The translations under genes were made by a program, and so were the position numbers. The notes beneath the pieces were generated by a model. That model was not told the DNA's origin. It saw only the letters and a list, made by a program, of their open reading frames with translations, and ran no database searches. This document shows, piece after piece, positions 51,663-60,689 of a DNA stretch of 64,000 nucleotides (position 1 is its first letter; every line of letters begins with the position of its first letter). This DNA comes from CAXXOK01 sp964497495 (GTDB taxonomy: Bacteria; Bacillota; Clostridia; Christensenellales; Aristaeellaceae): contig CAZCCZ010000002.1 of assembly GCA_964497495.1 (NCBI GenBank), forward strand, positions 62,001 through 126,000, read 5' to 3'.

Positions 51663-54218
51663 TTAAGCCTCCGTCCGGATAACCGCGTACGGATAGGGCT
51701 GCCGCGGATGGTAAACGCCGGGATACATCGCGCAGTCGCCGCCCGGGAGCTGGACCGTCACGTACGCCATGATGTCCCACGCGGGGTCCACCGCTTCGGC
51801 CGGGATTTCGGCGGCGTAAACGCCGTCCCCCGTGCGCGTCATCGTCACGGTATTGAAATTGCCGCGGAGCTGGTTCACGTCGCGGTAATGCAGCACGGGT
51901 TCCGTTGGGAAATCCAGCATGCCGATCCCGTATGCCCGAACGGTCGCCGGGCATCCGCTCTTTGCGGTTTCGGGAATATCCGCCGTGAACGGATAGGCGC
52001 CCGCGCAGGCTGCTTCTTCGGCGGACGGCGCGGCGGACTGCTCTCCCAGCAGCTTTTTTACGCTCTGACGGTCGCGTTCCAGTTCCACGGTCAGGTCGCG
52101 CCACGTGCCGCGGCGCGTGATGGAACCGGCCGAACTGAAATCCAGATCGTGATAATACGTCTGAACGCCGAGTGCCGAAAGCGTCTCCCACGTTCCTACG
52201 GCGCGATCCAGCCACTTGTCGCAGGACGATAACCAGGACGGAACGCCGGTCTCCCGCCAGCAGGCCAGCGCGTAGGCCGCGCGAATCTTTTGGGCGTGGT
52301 AGAGGCTCAGGTAAGCCGTCATCCGCATATCCAGGCACGCGGCCCGCAGTTCCGGCGAAGCGGAGCTTTTTTCCAGCCGTTCCACGTCGGCCAGCACGGC
52401 TTCGGACAGGTCTTGCAGCCACTGCGAATACTGTTTGGGGGTATACTTGCCCTGCACGGCCCCCGTTGAGTACACGTCGTGGGCGAACTCGTCGATGCCG
52501 TAGAACAGGCCGTGGTCGCTGGGCTCGGTCGACCCGTAGGTAATGGCGTCGTAAAAATCGAAAGAGGCGATCTGGTTGATGTTGTTCTCGGCGAACAGCG
52601 CCCAACCCGTGTTCAGCTCCGTCCAGTACCGAAGAGACGGATGTACCGGCATGTGAACGGTGGTGATCAGCGGAATAATGCGGCTGGAAAGGGAAAGCGC
52701 ATGTTCCGCCAGCGCGCCCGTTTCCTTGCCGAAGCGCCGGGTAAACTCGGAGGTCCAGATTTCGCTGTCCGCGTGGACGTTGTACCCGACCCGGCCGTAC
52801 AGGGTGTACCACAGCCAGAACCTTTCGTCCTCCCAGCGATCCTGTTGCAGTTCGGGATCGTTGAAAATCTTCCAGGGCTCCCGGTGGGAAAGCTCGTGCC
52901 CGTATTTCAGCGACAGAGGCGCGTTCACCTGAAAGCCCGTAGCGCCGGAAAGGGAGCAGCTCTGGGAGAAACGGCGCGCGTACTCGGCGTCGCCCCAGAG
53001 AAAAAGGTTCGTGGAGCCGTAATTCCACAGCCGGAAAATAACGTCGTACTTCTTCGGCTTGCGCAGCATATCCGCATACGAATACCGGCGGGAATGGTTA
53101 TAGTTGTCCAACTGCTCTTGTTCTTCCGTGCGCATGACCGACAGGTGATAGGGGAGCGCCGCGTGCTCGCACCAGTACTTGGTGGGTACCTCCACGTCCA
53201 GCCCGAGCCCCTGCGCGTGATCCACGATGGACTCGGTCAGCCCCTTGGCACGAAGATCCAGCGTAAAGCGCTTGCCCAACTGTTTCCCGGCTTCCGCCAC
53301 CGCGTCGGCGTTGTGGTTCCAGAAATCTTCCGCCGAAACCTGCGAGCCCACGCCGGACTCGTGGTTGACGCGGAACTGCACGATGTCGATGCCCGGAACG
53401 GCCTTAAGCAGCTCGACCATCCCCCGGTAGCAATACTCGCTCAGTTCCGTTTCCGCTTGCGGAAGATTCTCCACCAGCGATTCCTGCTCCGTCGTCCAGG
53501 GCCGCTGCTGCCACGTGGCGAAGACGAATTTCATGCCGTACTGGTGGCAAAGCGCCACGATGGTCTGCAGCATCGCCAGGTTGTCCCGCTGCGAGGTGTG
53601 TACGTTGGCCGTGAGGCCGACTTTTTCAAACCCGGGCACCGGCAGGATGAACGGATACGGCGGGGACATGTAGGCGGTGTCGAAACCCACGATAAGGCAG
53701 AAGCGGTTGAAGCGCGCCGCGGCCAGACGCTTGAAATAGTAGTGCCAGAAATCCTGCGACAGGAACCATTCGTTGTCCAGATGCCCCAGAAGATAGCGAT
53801 CCATGCAGCGAACGGCGTTGTCCGGCTTTTCCGTCATATCGGCCGCCTGCTCGACGGCGTCGACGCCGTAAAGCCGGATCTTGCGGGCCATGTCCAGCAG
53901 GAGATAGAGCAGGCCGTTCTCGTCGGAACCCGTCAGAAGCAGGGCCCGGCAGGCGTGTGCGTCGACGTTGAAGCAGCCCAGCGCCTCGGGCGCGTTCGGC
54001 ACAGCCCTGCCGTTGCTTTCCAGAAGCATCTTGACCGTGTACTCGCCGGCAAGCCCGACGACCACCAGCCGTTCGTCCGGCCGAAGCCCGTTCGGCACGC
54101 ACGGAACGGGCCGGAACGCGATCTCTTTTTCCTTCAAAGCCTGAAGCAGTTCCGTCGTTCCCGTCTGGATCACCTTGGTGGGGTCGGCCGGAAGCAAAAT
54201 AAGTAACGTCACGATCAT
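51663..54218 (-). CDS. Large glycoside-hydrolase-like protein, family not certain
   Basis: 851 residues without a signal peptide, so probably cytoplasmic. The first 130 residues form an alpha/beta domain like the N-terminal domains of GH67/GH115/GH20-type enzymes (VVGLAGEYTVKMLLESNG; LTGSDENGLLYLLLDMARKI). A TIM-barrel-like core follows (VRCMDRYLLGHLDNEWFLSQDF; DIVQFRVNHESGVGS; FRLWNYGSTNLFLWGD), then a helical region and a beta-rich C-terminal 130 residues. Alpha-glucuronidase-like activity is the best guess, but I cannot identify catalytic acids with confidence. It is encoded after two permeases and before two FAD oxidoreductases, so it should act on the imported glycoside. Start ATG 54218; a TTG at 54239 is less likely. 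Confidence 0.62.
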   Translation of the reverse strand: MIVTLLILLPADPTKVIQTGTTELLQALKEKEIAFRPVPCVPNGLRPDERLVVVGLAGEYTVKMLLESNGRAVPNAPEALGCFNVDAHACRALLLTGSDENGLLYLLLDMARKIRLYGVDAVEQAADMTEKPDNAVRCMDRYLLGHLDNEWFLSQDFWHYYFKRLAAARFNRFCLIVGFDTAYMSPPYPFILPVPGFEKVGLTANVHTSQRDNLAMLQTIVALCHQYGMKFVFATWQQRPWTTEQESLVENLPQAETELSEYCYRGMVELLKAVPGIDIVQFRVNHESGVGSQVSAEDFWNHNADAVAEAGKQLGKRFTLDLRAKGLTESIVDHAQGLGLDVEVPTKYWCEHAALPYHLSVMRTEEQEQLDNYNHSRRYSYADMLRKPKKYDVIFRLWNYGSTNLFLWGDAEYARRFSQSCSLSGATGFQVNAPLSLKYGHELSHREPWKIFNDPELQQDRWEDERFWLWYTLYGRVGYNVHADSEIWTSEFTRRFGKETGALAEHALSLSSRIIPLITTVHMPVHPSLRYWTELNTGWALFAENNINQIASFDFYDAITYGSTEPSDHGLFYGIDEFAHDVYSTGAVQGKYTPKQYSQWLQDLSEAVLADVERLEKSSASPELRAACLDMRMTAYLSLYHAQKIRAAYALACWRETGVPSWLSSCDKWLDRAVGTWETLSALGVQTYYHDLDFSSAGSITRRGTWRDLTVELERDRQSVKKLLGEQSAAPSAEEAACAGAYPFTADIPETAKSGCPATVRAYGIGMLDFPTEPVLHYRDVNQLRGNFNTVTMTRTGDGVYAAEIPAEAVDPAWDIMAYVTVQLPGGDCAMYPGVYHPRQPYPYAVIRTEA

Positions 54219-54270
54219 TATGGAATCCCGCCTTCTCAAATATATTGCGTTTGCAAGCCGTATGGAAGAA

Positions 54271-55110
54271 TCAGTCTTTCAGGCCGCTGCTGGCGATGCC
54301 GGCCACGAACTGCTTTTGAAAGATCATGAACACGGTGAAAATGGGGATCAGGGAGCAGACCGAAGCCGCCAGAATCGCGCCGTAGCTGGCGGAGTTGTCG
54401 TCCTTGAAGAAGTTCAAGCCGAGCGGGATCGTCGCCAGCGCCTTGCTGCGGATGTAGACCAGCGGCGCGGAGTACTCGTTCCACGAGGACACGAACATGA
54501 AGATGACCAGCGCGCTGACCGCAGAGGTGGAAAGCGGCAGGATGATCCTCACGAACGTCGAGAAATGGCCTGAACCGTCGATTTTCGCGGCTTCGCTGAA
54601 CTCGTCGGGGATGGACATGAAGAACTGCCGGAGCATGAAGGTGCCGAAGGCCGTGAACATGGCGGGCAGGATCAGCGCGGCGTGCGTATTGTACAGGCCG
54701 ATGGTCTTGAAGAGCACGAAACGGGGAATCAGCATCATCTGCGTGGGGAAGGCGAGCGTGGAAAGATAGATGAGGAAGATCACCTCGCGGCCCTTGAACT
54801 TGATCTTGGCGAACGCGTAGGCGGCCAGCGCGCTGGTCACCACGTCGCCCAGCAGGCTAAGGCCCGTAACCTTTACGGAGTTCAGGAAGAACGTCAGGAA
54901 CGGAACGTCCGAATTCCACACCCGGTTGTAGTTGGCCCACGTGATTTTGGAAGGGATCCATTCGATCGGGAAGTTGAAAATCTGGTTGTCCGGCTTAAAG
55001 GAGGACGACAGCATCCAGACGAACGGCAGGACCATGATGACGGACAGCGCGCCCAGTATGACGGTCCAGATCGTTTTGGTAATGATACGTTTGCTTTTCA
55101 GCGTCATCAT
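54271..55110 (-). CDS. Carbohydrate ABC transporter permease (MalG type)
   Basis: 279 residues, six hydrophobic segments, EAA loop SEAAKIDGSGHFSTFVRIILPL, with FVWMLSSSFKPDNQIF near the N-terminus and FQKQFVAGIASSGLKD at the end, both typical of the second permease of oligosaccharide importers. It lies four bases after the partner permease. No ATPase is encoded in the operon, so a shared ATPase is likely. Confidence 0.94.
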   Translation of the reverse strand: MMTLKSKRIITKTIWTVILGALSVIMVLPFVWMLSSSFKPDNQIFNFPIEWIPSKITWANYNRVWNSDVPFLTFFLNSVKVTGLSLLGDVVTSALAAYAFAKIKFKGREVIFLIYLSTLAFPTQMMLIPRFVLFKTIGLYNTHAALILPAMFTAFGTFMLRQFFMSIPDEFSEAAKIDGSGHFSTFVRIILPLSTSAVSALVIFMFVSSWNEYSAPLVYIRSKALATIPLGLNFFKDDNSASYGAILAASVCSLIPIFTVFMIFQKQFVAGIASSGLKD

Positions 55111-55114
55111 GGGT

Positions 55115-56050
55115 CTACGCCTCCTTCATCTTTTTCATGTTGTTCTGGATCATTTTCCCGATGGAGAAAATGAACACCAGCAGGAACAGCACCCAGGACA
55201 TCGCCGTGGCGTAGCCGATATCGTTGTTCAGGAACGCCGTTTTATAAATATAGTAGACCAGAACGGACGACGAGTCGCCGGGGCCGCCCTTGGTCATGAC
55301 CTGCACGGTTTCGAACACCTGGAAGGAATTGATGAACGAGATGATGATCAGGAAGAACATCGTGTTGGACAGTGAGGGAATGGTGATTTTGAAAAACTGC
55401 TGGATCTTGTTGGCTCCGTCGATCTCCGCGGCTTCGTACAGGGCGTTCGGGATGCCCTGAAGCCCGGCCAGAACGATGATGATGTTGTAGCCGATGCGCT
55501 GCCAGATGCCGACGATGATGATGGAGAGCAGGGACGTGCGCGTCGAGTTCAGCCATTTCGGAGGGTCCGCGACCCCGACGGAGGTCAGGAACTGGTTGAT
55601 GGGCCCGAAAGAGGGAAGGAACAGGATCATCCAGACCATGGAAACGGCGACGATCGACGAGATATTCGGCAGATAAAAGGCCAGCCGCAGGACGCCCTTT
55701 CCGTATACGTGCTTGTTGAGCAGCACGCCCAGGATCAGCGCCAGAAAAATGGCGACCGGCACGAGCACTAAACTGTAGATGACGGTGTTGATAAGGGACT
55801 GTACGAAGGTCGAATCGGCGGGAAGCCGCATATAGTTGCTGAAACCCACGAATTTCAGGTTGGAAATGCTGGAGGCGAAGTTCCATTTTGAAAAGCTCAA
55901 ACCGGCCGCCATCAGGATCGGCACCAGTTTGAAAAACACGTACCCGATAAAGTTCAGGCTGATAAACGCCCAGCCGGCAAGGTTCTCCCTTGTGGAAAGA
56001 CGAATGCTTCGCTCGCGCCTGATGGCGGGTTTATCTGCTGTTGTGAACAT
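55115..56050 (-). CDS. Carbohydrate ABC transporter permease (MalF type)
   Basis: 311 residues, six hydrophobic segments, EAA loop YEAAEIDGANKIQQFFKITIPSLS, and the family's ending DIGYATAMSWVLFLLVFIFSIGKMIQ. It pairs with the permease encoded just downstream. The binding-protein gene is upstream, separated by a hairpin. Confidence 0.94.
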   Translation of the reverse strand: MFTTADKPAIRRERSIRLSTRENLAGWAFISLNFIGYVFFKLVPILMAAGLSFSKWNFASSISNLKFVGFSNYMRLPADSTFVQSLINTVIYSLVLVPVAIFLALILGVLLNKHVYGKGVLRLAFYLPNISSIVAVSMVWMILFLPSFGPINQFLTSVGVADPPKWLNSTRTSLLSIIIVGIWQRIGYNIIIVLAGLQGIPNALYEAAEIDGANKIQQFFKITIPSLSNTMFFLIIISFINSFQVFETVQVMTKGGPGDSSSVLVYYIYKTAFLNNDIGYATAMSWVLFLLVFIFSIGKMIQNNMKKMKEA

Positions 56051-56097
56051 ATCTTCGATCCCCTTCCGATAGAATAACCCCCGCCAAACAGAGGAAG

Positions 56098-56137
56098 CCT
56101 GTACCTCCGGCGGTCCGGGATATACCGGAGGTACAGG
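56098..56137 (-). promoter_or_regulatory. 13-bp hairpin between binding protein and first permease
   Basis: CCTGTACCTCCGG (56098-56110) and its exact complement (56125-56137), 14-base loop, no U-run. It lies 18 bases after the binding-protein stop. Confidence 0.65.
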
Positions 56138-56155
56138 TGCCGGTTTTGCGCGCTG

Positions 56156-57505
56156 TTAATTCACGCCGGCCGTGATAGCGGCGTCGCCTTCGGACTTGAT
56201 GCTCGCCAGAGCGTCCTCGGGCGCCATCTCGCCGGTGAAGACGAGGGTCATGTACTTGCGAACGGCTTCGTTAATCGTTACCTGGCCGACGCTGATGGTG
56301 TTGTCCTTGCTGACCAGGCTGCGGTCGCGGGCCATCACGCTCATGGCCATGTCGTAATCCAGGCCCGGCTTCTCCGAGAAGATGATCTTGTTGAAAGCTT
56401 CTTTTTCTTCAGCGGTCTTCAGCTGATAGCCGGGATGCATGCCCTTGTTGCCCGCGAACAGTTCCGCGTGCGTGAGGGTCAGGTACTTGAGCGCTTCCCA
56501 GGAAGCCTGGGCGTCCGGAGCGCTGGCCGGGATGCTGGCGGTAGACGTGTAGCAGGTGGTCACGGTCGCGCCGCCGTCGACGGTGGGCATATCCGCAAGG
56601 CCGATGTCCGTTCCCTCGGGGATTTCGCCGTAGCTGGACTTGAGGTACAGGCAGCCGTACACGGGGGCGACCCACATCGCGTACTTACCGTTGTACAGGC
56701 CGGCCATACCGGTGGGATCCTTGTAGTACTGCAGCGCCATGTAATCGGCGTAGGGAACCACGCACTTGTCTTCCATCGCGAGCTTATAGAAGAAGTTCAG
56801 GCTGTCCTTCATTTCCTGGGTGTCGAAGGTCGTGGCGGTAAGGTCGCTGGTGTAATAGGCGAAGGTGCCGAGTTTCTGCCGGGCGATCGTATCCCAGTAG
56901 TTGTCCCCGTCGCCGTCGCACAGGTCCATCATCGCGCCGTACACTTTATCGGCGCCTTCGCCGTGCGTGAGCTTGATGGCCGTCTGGCGGAAGTCTTCCC
57001 ACGTCCAGCCCTCGGAGGGGTAAGCGACGCCGGCTTCGTCGAACATCTTCTTGTTGAACCAGACCATATTGATGTTGTTGCAATACGGAATGGCGTAGTA
57101 GTCGCCGTTGATGTTCATCGTCTTCTCGATGGAGGGGCCCATGATGTCTTCGTAGGTCCAACCCTCCTGGTCAAAGAACTGCTTCAGGCCCATGTATACG
57201 CTGTCGTCCGCGCGGGTGCGCAGATCCATCGCGCTGGCCTGCGTCATCACGTTGATCGGCTCGCCGGAGGACAGCGCCGTGTTGATGGTCAGCGTGGCGG
57301 CGTCCGCCAGCTTCTCATAAACCATTTCGTACTTACCGGCGAAATCGGTGTTAAACTGCGATACGAGCGCCTCCAGGTTGGCGGGGTTGGTCCACGCGTA
57401 CAGATGAACCGTCTCGGGGGTTCCGGACGCCAGCGCGCCGGAGGTCAGGGTGCATAAAAGAATCAGCGACAAGAGGATCGATGTGAGTTTCCTTGAATTT
57501 CTCAT
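56156..57505 (-). CDS. Extracellular sugar-binding protein (family 1 solute-binding)
   Basis: 449 residues. The signal peptide MRNSRKLTSILLSLILLCTL ends at ALA-SG; the cysteine in it is not preceded by a lipobox. The mature protein shows VHLYAWTNPANLEALVSQFNTDFAGKYEM, YAIPYCNNINMVWFNKKMFDEAGVAYPSEGWTWEDF and KYAMWVAPVYG, typical of oligosaccharide-binding proteins partnered with MalFG-type permeases. It is the first gene of a six-gene operon and is preceded by a promoter with a TGAAA-N5-TTTCA operator. Start ATG 57505 with GAAGGAG upstream. Confidence 0.93.
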   Translation of the reverse strand: MRNSRKLTSILLSLILLCTLTSGALASGTPETVHLYAWTNPANLEALVSQFNTDFAGKYEMVYEKLADAATLTINTALSSGEPINVMTQASAMDLRTRADDSVYMGLKQFFDQEGWTYEDIMGPSIEKTMNINGDYYAIPYCNNINMVWFNKKMFDEAGVAYPSEGWTWEDFRQTAIKLTHGEGADKVYGAMMDLCDGDGDNYWDTIARQKLGTFAYYTSDLTATTFDTQEMKDSLNFFYKLAMEDKCVVPYADYMALQYYKDPTGMAGLYNGKYAMWVAPVYGCLYLKSSYGEIPEGTDIGLADMPTVDGGATVTTCYTSTASIPASAPDAQASWEALKYLTLTHAELFAGNKGMHPGYQLKTAEEKEAFNKIIFSEKPGLDYDMAMSVMARDRSLVSKDNTISVGQVTINEAVRKYMTLVFTGEMAPEDALASIKSEGDAAITAGVN

Positions 57506-57626
57506 ACAGCACACTCCTTCTTTGTTATGGGGAACCGTGGATTAACCAATTAACGCATGATCGTCTCCCGATATGATACATCCTCCTCTCTCGTTACGGA
57601 AGACGGATGATGCTTGGTTCACATAG

Positions 57627-57641
57627 TGAAATTCAATTTCA
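57627..57641. promoter_or_regulatory. TGAAATTCAATTTCA, proposed IclR-family operator (site 1)
   Basis: A perfect palindrome with 7-bp arms that fits TGAAA-N5-TTTCA. It lies just downstream of the predicted start of the promoter at 57653-57680, a repressing position. The same core recurs at 62393 and 62540. Confidence 0.7.
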
Positions 57642-57652
57642 TTCGTAACCCC

Positions 57653-57680
57653 ATGATATCATAATCAGCGGAATAATCAA
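57653..57680 (-). promoter_or_regulatory. Promoter of the sugar-binding-protein operon
   Basis: Minus strand: TTGATT (57680-57675), 16 bases, TATCAT (57658-57653). Moderate match. About 140 bases of leader precede the ATG. Confidence 0.55.
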
Positions 57681-57960
57681 GACTTTTACCAAAATAAACA
57701 TCGAAATCTCGCACAAGCGAACGGAAAGGGAGCGCCACGCGGAGACGGAAAACGTCGCCGGCTCCCGCGGGTACGCGCCGCCCGGTCTGCGTCGGTTTAC
57801 GACGTACCGATCGCGCCGCCGCCTTCTTTCCACGCCGTCCAACGCTCATCTCCTTCAAATGGCGGCCGTTCTTCCCGCCGCCCGCCGCCGCGGGCCGCCG
57901 GGAAACCGGAGGCTCCGCGCGCCCGCCGGTTTTTCGGACACCGGCCCAGTGAACTCTGTT
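57681..57960. other. Gap between the reductase-like gene and the importer promoter
   Basis: No gene with a ribosome binding site. GC-rich inverted repeats at about 57880-57940, just past the reductase stop, may end that transcript, but no clear hairpin plus T-run stands out. Confidence 0.4.
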
Positions 57961-58902
57961 TTACGGATTCACCACGTTCTGCGCGTCGCCCTGAAGGAAC
58001 GAAGCGAGGTTGCTTACGGCGACATCCATCAGCCGTTGGCGGGATTCCTTGGGCGCCCACGCGATGTGGGGGGTGATCAGGCAGTTCGGAAGCCCCAGCA
58101 GCGGGTTGTCGGCGCGTATGGGTTCCTGGGATACGACGTCCACGGCGGCCGCGTATACCCGCTGGCTTTGAAGCGCTTCCCGCAGGTCCGCCTCGTTGAT
58201 CAGGGGCCCGCGGGACGTGTTGATGAGGATCACGCCTTTTTTCATTTTGGCAATCGTCGCGCGGTTGATCATGCCCTGCGTGTCCGGCAGAAGGGGGCAA
58301 TGCAGGGTAATAATATCGCTCTGGGCAAGCAGTTCGTCCAGAGACACCATTTCGGGGGCGCTTACTTGCGTGTCGTACGCGATCACGCGAAGGCCGAAGC
58401 CTTTGGCGATGGCGGCCGTCGCCCGGCCGATGCGTCCGTAGCCGATGATGCCCATGGTTTTACCGGCCAACTCGATTAGCGGATAATCCCAGAAGCAGAA
58501 ATCCCGGCTGCTGGTCCAGCGACCCTGCTGCACCTGCCGGTCGTGGTGCGCCACGTGGTGGCAGATTTCCAGAAGCAACGCGAACACATACTGCGCGACC
58601 GCGGCCGTGCCGTACGTGGGTATGTTCGTCACGGGGATGCCGCGTTTCCTGGCTGCGGCCGTATCCACGACGTTGTAGCCGGTCGCCAGGACGCCGATGA
58701 AACGTAAGTCTTTCGCGTTCCCGATGGTTTTGGCGTCCAGCGGCGTCTTGTTGGTGTATACCGCCTCCGCGCCCTTTATACGCTCCGCGATCTGCTCCGG
58801 CAGGGTATGCTCGTAGACCGTCAGGTCGCCGAGCGCTTTCAGCCCGTCCCAGGACAAATCCCCTGGGTTCAGCGTGTATCCGTCCAGAACCACAATTTTC
58901 AT
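57961..58902 (-). CDS. D-isomer 2-hydroxyacid dehydrogenase, glycerate/hydroxypyruvate reductase-like
   Basis: 313 residues. The NAD-binding motif is GKTMGIIGYGRIGRATA; catalytic Arg in NTSRGPLINE, Glu in VVSQEPIRADNP and His in LITPHIAWAPKESRQRL. The last block and the length match hydroxypyruvate reductase/glycerate dehydrogenase rather than phosphoglycerate dehydrogenase, which has extra domains. It would reduce hydroxypyruvate (made by the isomerase-like neighbour) to glycerate, or glyoxylate to glycolate. It is divergent from the IclR regulator with a 75-base gap. The ATG at 58902 has GGGAGG upstream. Confidence 0.88.
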   Translation of the reverse strand: MKIVVLDGYTLNPGDLSWDGLKALGDLTVYEHTLPEQIAERIKGAEAVYTNKTPLDAKTIGNAKDLRFIGVLATGYNVVDTAAARKRGIPVTNIPTYGTAAVAQYVFALLLEICHHVAHHDRQVQQGRWTSSRDFCFWDYPLIELAGKTMGIIGYGRIGRATAAIAKGFGLRVIAYDTQVSAPEMVSLDELLAQSDIITLHCPLLPDTQGMINRATIAKMKKGVILINTSRGPLINEADLREALQSQRVYAAAVDVVSQEPIRADNPLLGLPNCLITPHIAWAPKESRQRLMDVAVSNLASFLQGDAQNVVNP

Positions 58903-58977
58903 CTTTTTGCCTCCCGCCTCTATTGCGCATGGGAATCGCATATGTTACCATGGGAAAAAACCAAGAGAAGGAATTCT

Positions 58978-59757
58978 ATGGCGTCGAAATTGTTTAAGTC
59001 CAACCAGTCCGTGGAAAAGGTGCTCCAAATCATCGAATGTCTGGCAAAAAACGGGGAACCGATGCGGCTGAACGATTTATCCCAGCGTATCGGCATGCCG
59101 GACAGCACGGTGCTGCGGATCCTGAACACGTTGGTGCAGAAGGGGTACGCCTATCAGGAAGAAAACACTCACCGGTACGGGCTGACCCTCCGCATTTCCT
59201 CCATCGGGCAAATGGTCAGCAGTACGCTGCATATCCGCGATATCGTGAAACCCTATCTGAAACGGCTGAGCGTCCTTTCCGGGGAATCGGCCTGCCTGAC
59301 CATCGAAGAGGGGATGGAGGTCATTTACATCGACGTGGAGGACGGGGTAGACGGGATGCTGAAGATCATGCAGCGTATCGGCAAACGCGCTCCCCTGCAC
59401 GCGACGGGCGTCGGCAAAATCTTTCTGACGCAGTACTCGCAGGAACAGATGCAGCGCCTGCTCACCGAGAAAGGGCTGGTTCCGCTTACGGCGCACACGC
59501 TGACGACTGTGGAAGCGTTGACGGCGGAGGTGCAAAAGATCAGGGAGCAGGGATACGCGATCGACGACGAGGAGTGCGAGCTGGGGGCTCGCTGCGTGGC
59601 CGCGCCCCTGTACAGCTACGATAACAAAATCATCGCTGCCATCAGCATCACCGGGCCGTCGTTACGCATCGACGACGGGAAGCTGGACCAACTCCGCCAG
59701 CTCGTCATCGAAACGGCGCAGACCGTCAGCCTACAGCTGGGCTACAACCCTTCCTGA
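58978..59757 (+). CDS. IclR-family transcriptional regulator
   Basis: 259 residues, the usual IclR length. The winged helix-turn-helix is SNQSVEKVLQIIECLAKNGEPMRLNDLSQRIGMPDSTVLRILNTLVQKGYAY; the ligand-binding domain ends with the family signature YAIDDEECELGARCVAAPLYSYDNKIIAAISITGPSLRI. IclR-family proteins such as AllR and KdgR control glyoxylate and sugar-acid genes and bind TGAAA/TTTCA-type palindromes. The surrounding gcl-like, hyi-like and reductase genes and three such palindromes fit. The ATG at 58978 follows GAGAAGGAA; an open frame upstream overlaps the divergent gene and is not used. Confidence 0.92.
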   Translation: MASKLFKSNQSVEKVLQIIECLAKNGEPMRLNDLSQRIGMPDSTVLRILNTLVQKGYAYQEENTHRYGLTLRISSIGQMVSSTLHIRDIVKPYLKRLSVLSGESACLTIEEGMEVIYIDVEDGVDGMLKIMQRIGKRAPLHATGVGKIFLTQYSQEQMQRLLTEKGLVPLTAHTLTTVEALTAEVQKIREQGYAIDDEECELGARCVAAPLYSYDNKIIAAISITGPSLRIDDGKLDQLRQLVIETAQTVSLQLGYNPS

Positions 59758-59768
59758 CGCCGCCGGGA

Positions 59769-60677
59769 TCAGACGAGTTCCCAGGCTTCGTTGAGAAAAC
59801 GCTTCGCTCCGGCCAGCACCATATCGCTGTCCTCATCGCCCCAGGGCTTGACCTCGAAAGCCACTACGGGGCGTTTTTCACGCGCGATATATCCGACGTC
59901 CATCAGCTTGCGCAGGAAGCTTGCCAGCAGCTTCCGGTCTACCACGCTGTTTTCAAAATCGAAACGCGGGTGCTGGTCGCCGTAGGCGGGAGCGCCTTTC
60001 GTAAGCACGGAATTGGCGATGTGCACGTGGCGGATGTAGGGAACGACGGGGTCGATGCTCTGGTCGAGCGTTTCGTGCAGCTGCGTGATGTGGCTCAGGT
60101 CGATCATCAGCCCGAAGTTGGGGAATTCCTGCGACACTTCTTTGGCGAAACGGGCGGCGCGGGAGGCGGGCCCGATCAGCGCGCATTTTTCCACGTCGTA
60201 ATCGAACACTTCCAGATACACCTGCAAATCGCCTTTCTGCTGTGCGTAGCCGCAGATTTCGCGGGTGCTTTTCAGCAACTGCCGGTAGGCTTCCTCTTCC
60301 CGGCCCGCCTCGAACCTGCCGGACAGGTACCCGACGGCGGAAGCGCCGATTTCGTACGCTTCGTCGATGCAGGCGAGCACGCGGGAAAGCGCCGCCTGCC
60401 GTTCCTTTTCGTCGAGGCTGTTCAGGTTTTCCTTGTTGCGCAGCAACTGGGGCTGCGCGCCGAAGCCCAGCGTCATGCCGGCTTGCCTTGCGTAGCGGCC
60501 CACCAGCGCCCGCTGCTGCGCATCCGCGATGTGCGTGACCTCTATGGCGTCGAAATAGGGGTCGTCCATAACCTTTTTCACGCTGGAGAGGATGTCTCCT
60601 TCTCCGGTCATCGCCGCGGGATAGGCCATAAAATGCACAAGACCGACTTTGATCGACCGATGAAGATCCGTATTCAC
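59769..60677 (-). CDS. TIM-barrel sugar isomerase/epimerase, hydroxypyruvate-isomerase-like
   Basis: 302 residues of the xylose-isomerase-like/AP-endonuclease-2 fold. Putative metal ligands are spread as in the family: YLEVFDYD (Glu), GLMIDLSHITQLHE (Asp, His), IRHVHIANS (His) and VVAFEVKPWG (Glu). The gene starts 12 bases after the gcl-like gene. In E. coli, hyi (hydroxypyruvate isomerase) follows gcl, so conversion of tartronate semialdehyde to hydroxypyruvate is the likely reaction; other keto-sugar isomerisations cannot be excluded from sequence. Confidence 0.8.
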   Translation of the reverse strand: MNTDLHRSIKVGLVHFMAYPAAMTGEGDILSSVKKVMDDPYFDAIEVTHIADAQQRALVGRYARQAGMTLGFGAQPQLLRNKENLNSLDEKERQAALSRVLACIDEAYEIGASAVGYLSGRFEAGREEEAYRQLLKSTREICGYAQQKGDLQVYLEVFDYDVEKCALIGPASRAARFAKEVSQEFPNFGLMIDLSHITQLHETLDQSIDPVVPYIRHVHIANSVLTKGAPAYGDQHPRFDFENSVVDRKLLASFLRKLMDVGYIAREKRPVVAFEVKPWGDEDSDMVLAGAKRFLNEAWELV

Positions 60678-60689
60678 GCGAATGCCTCC

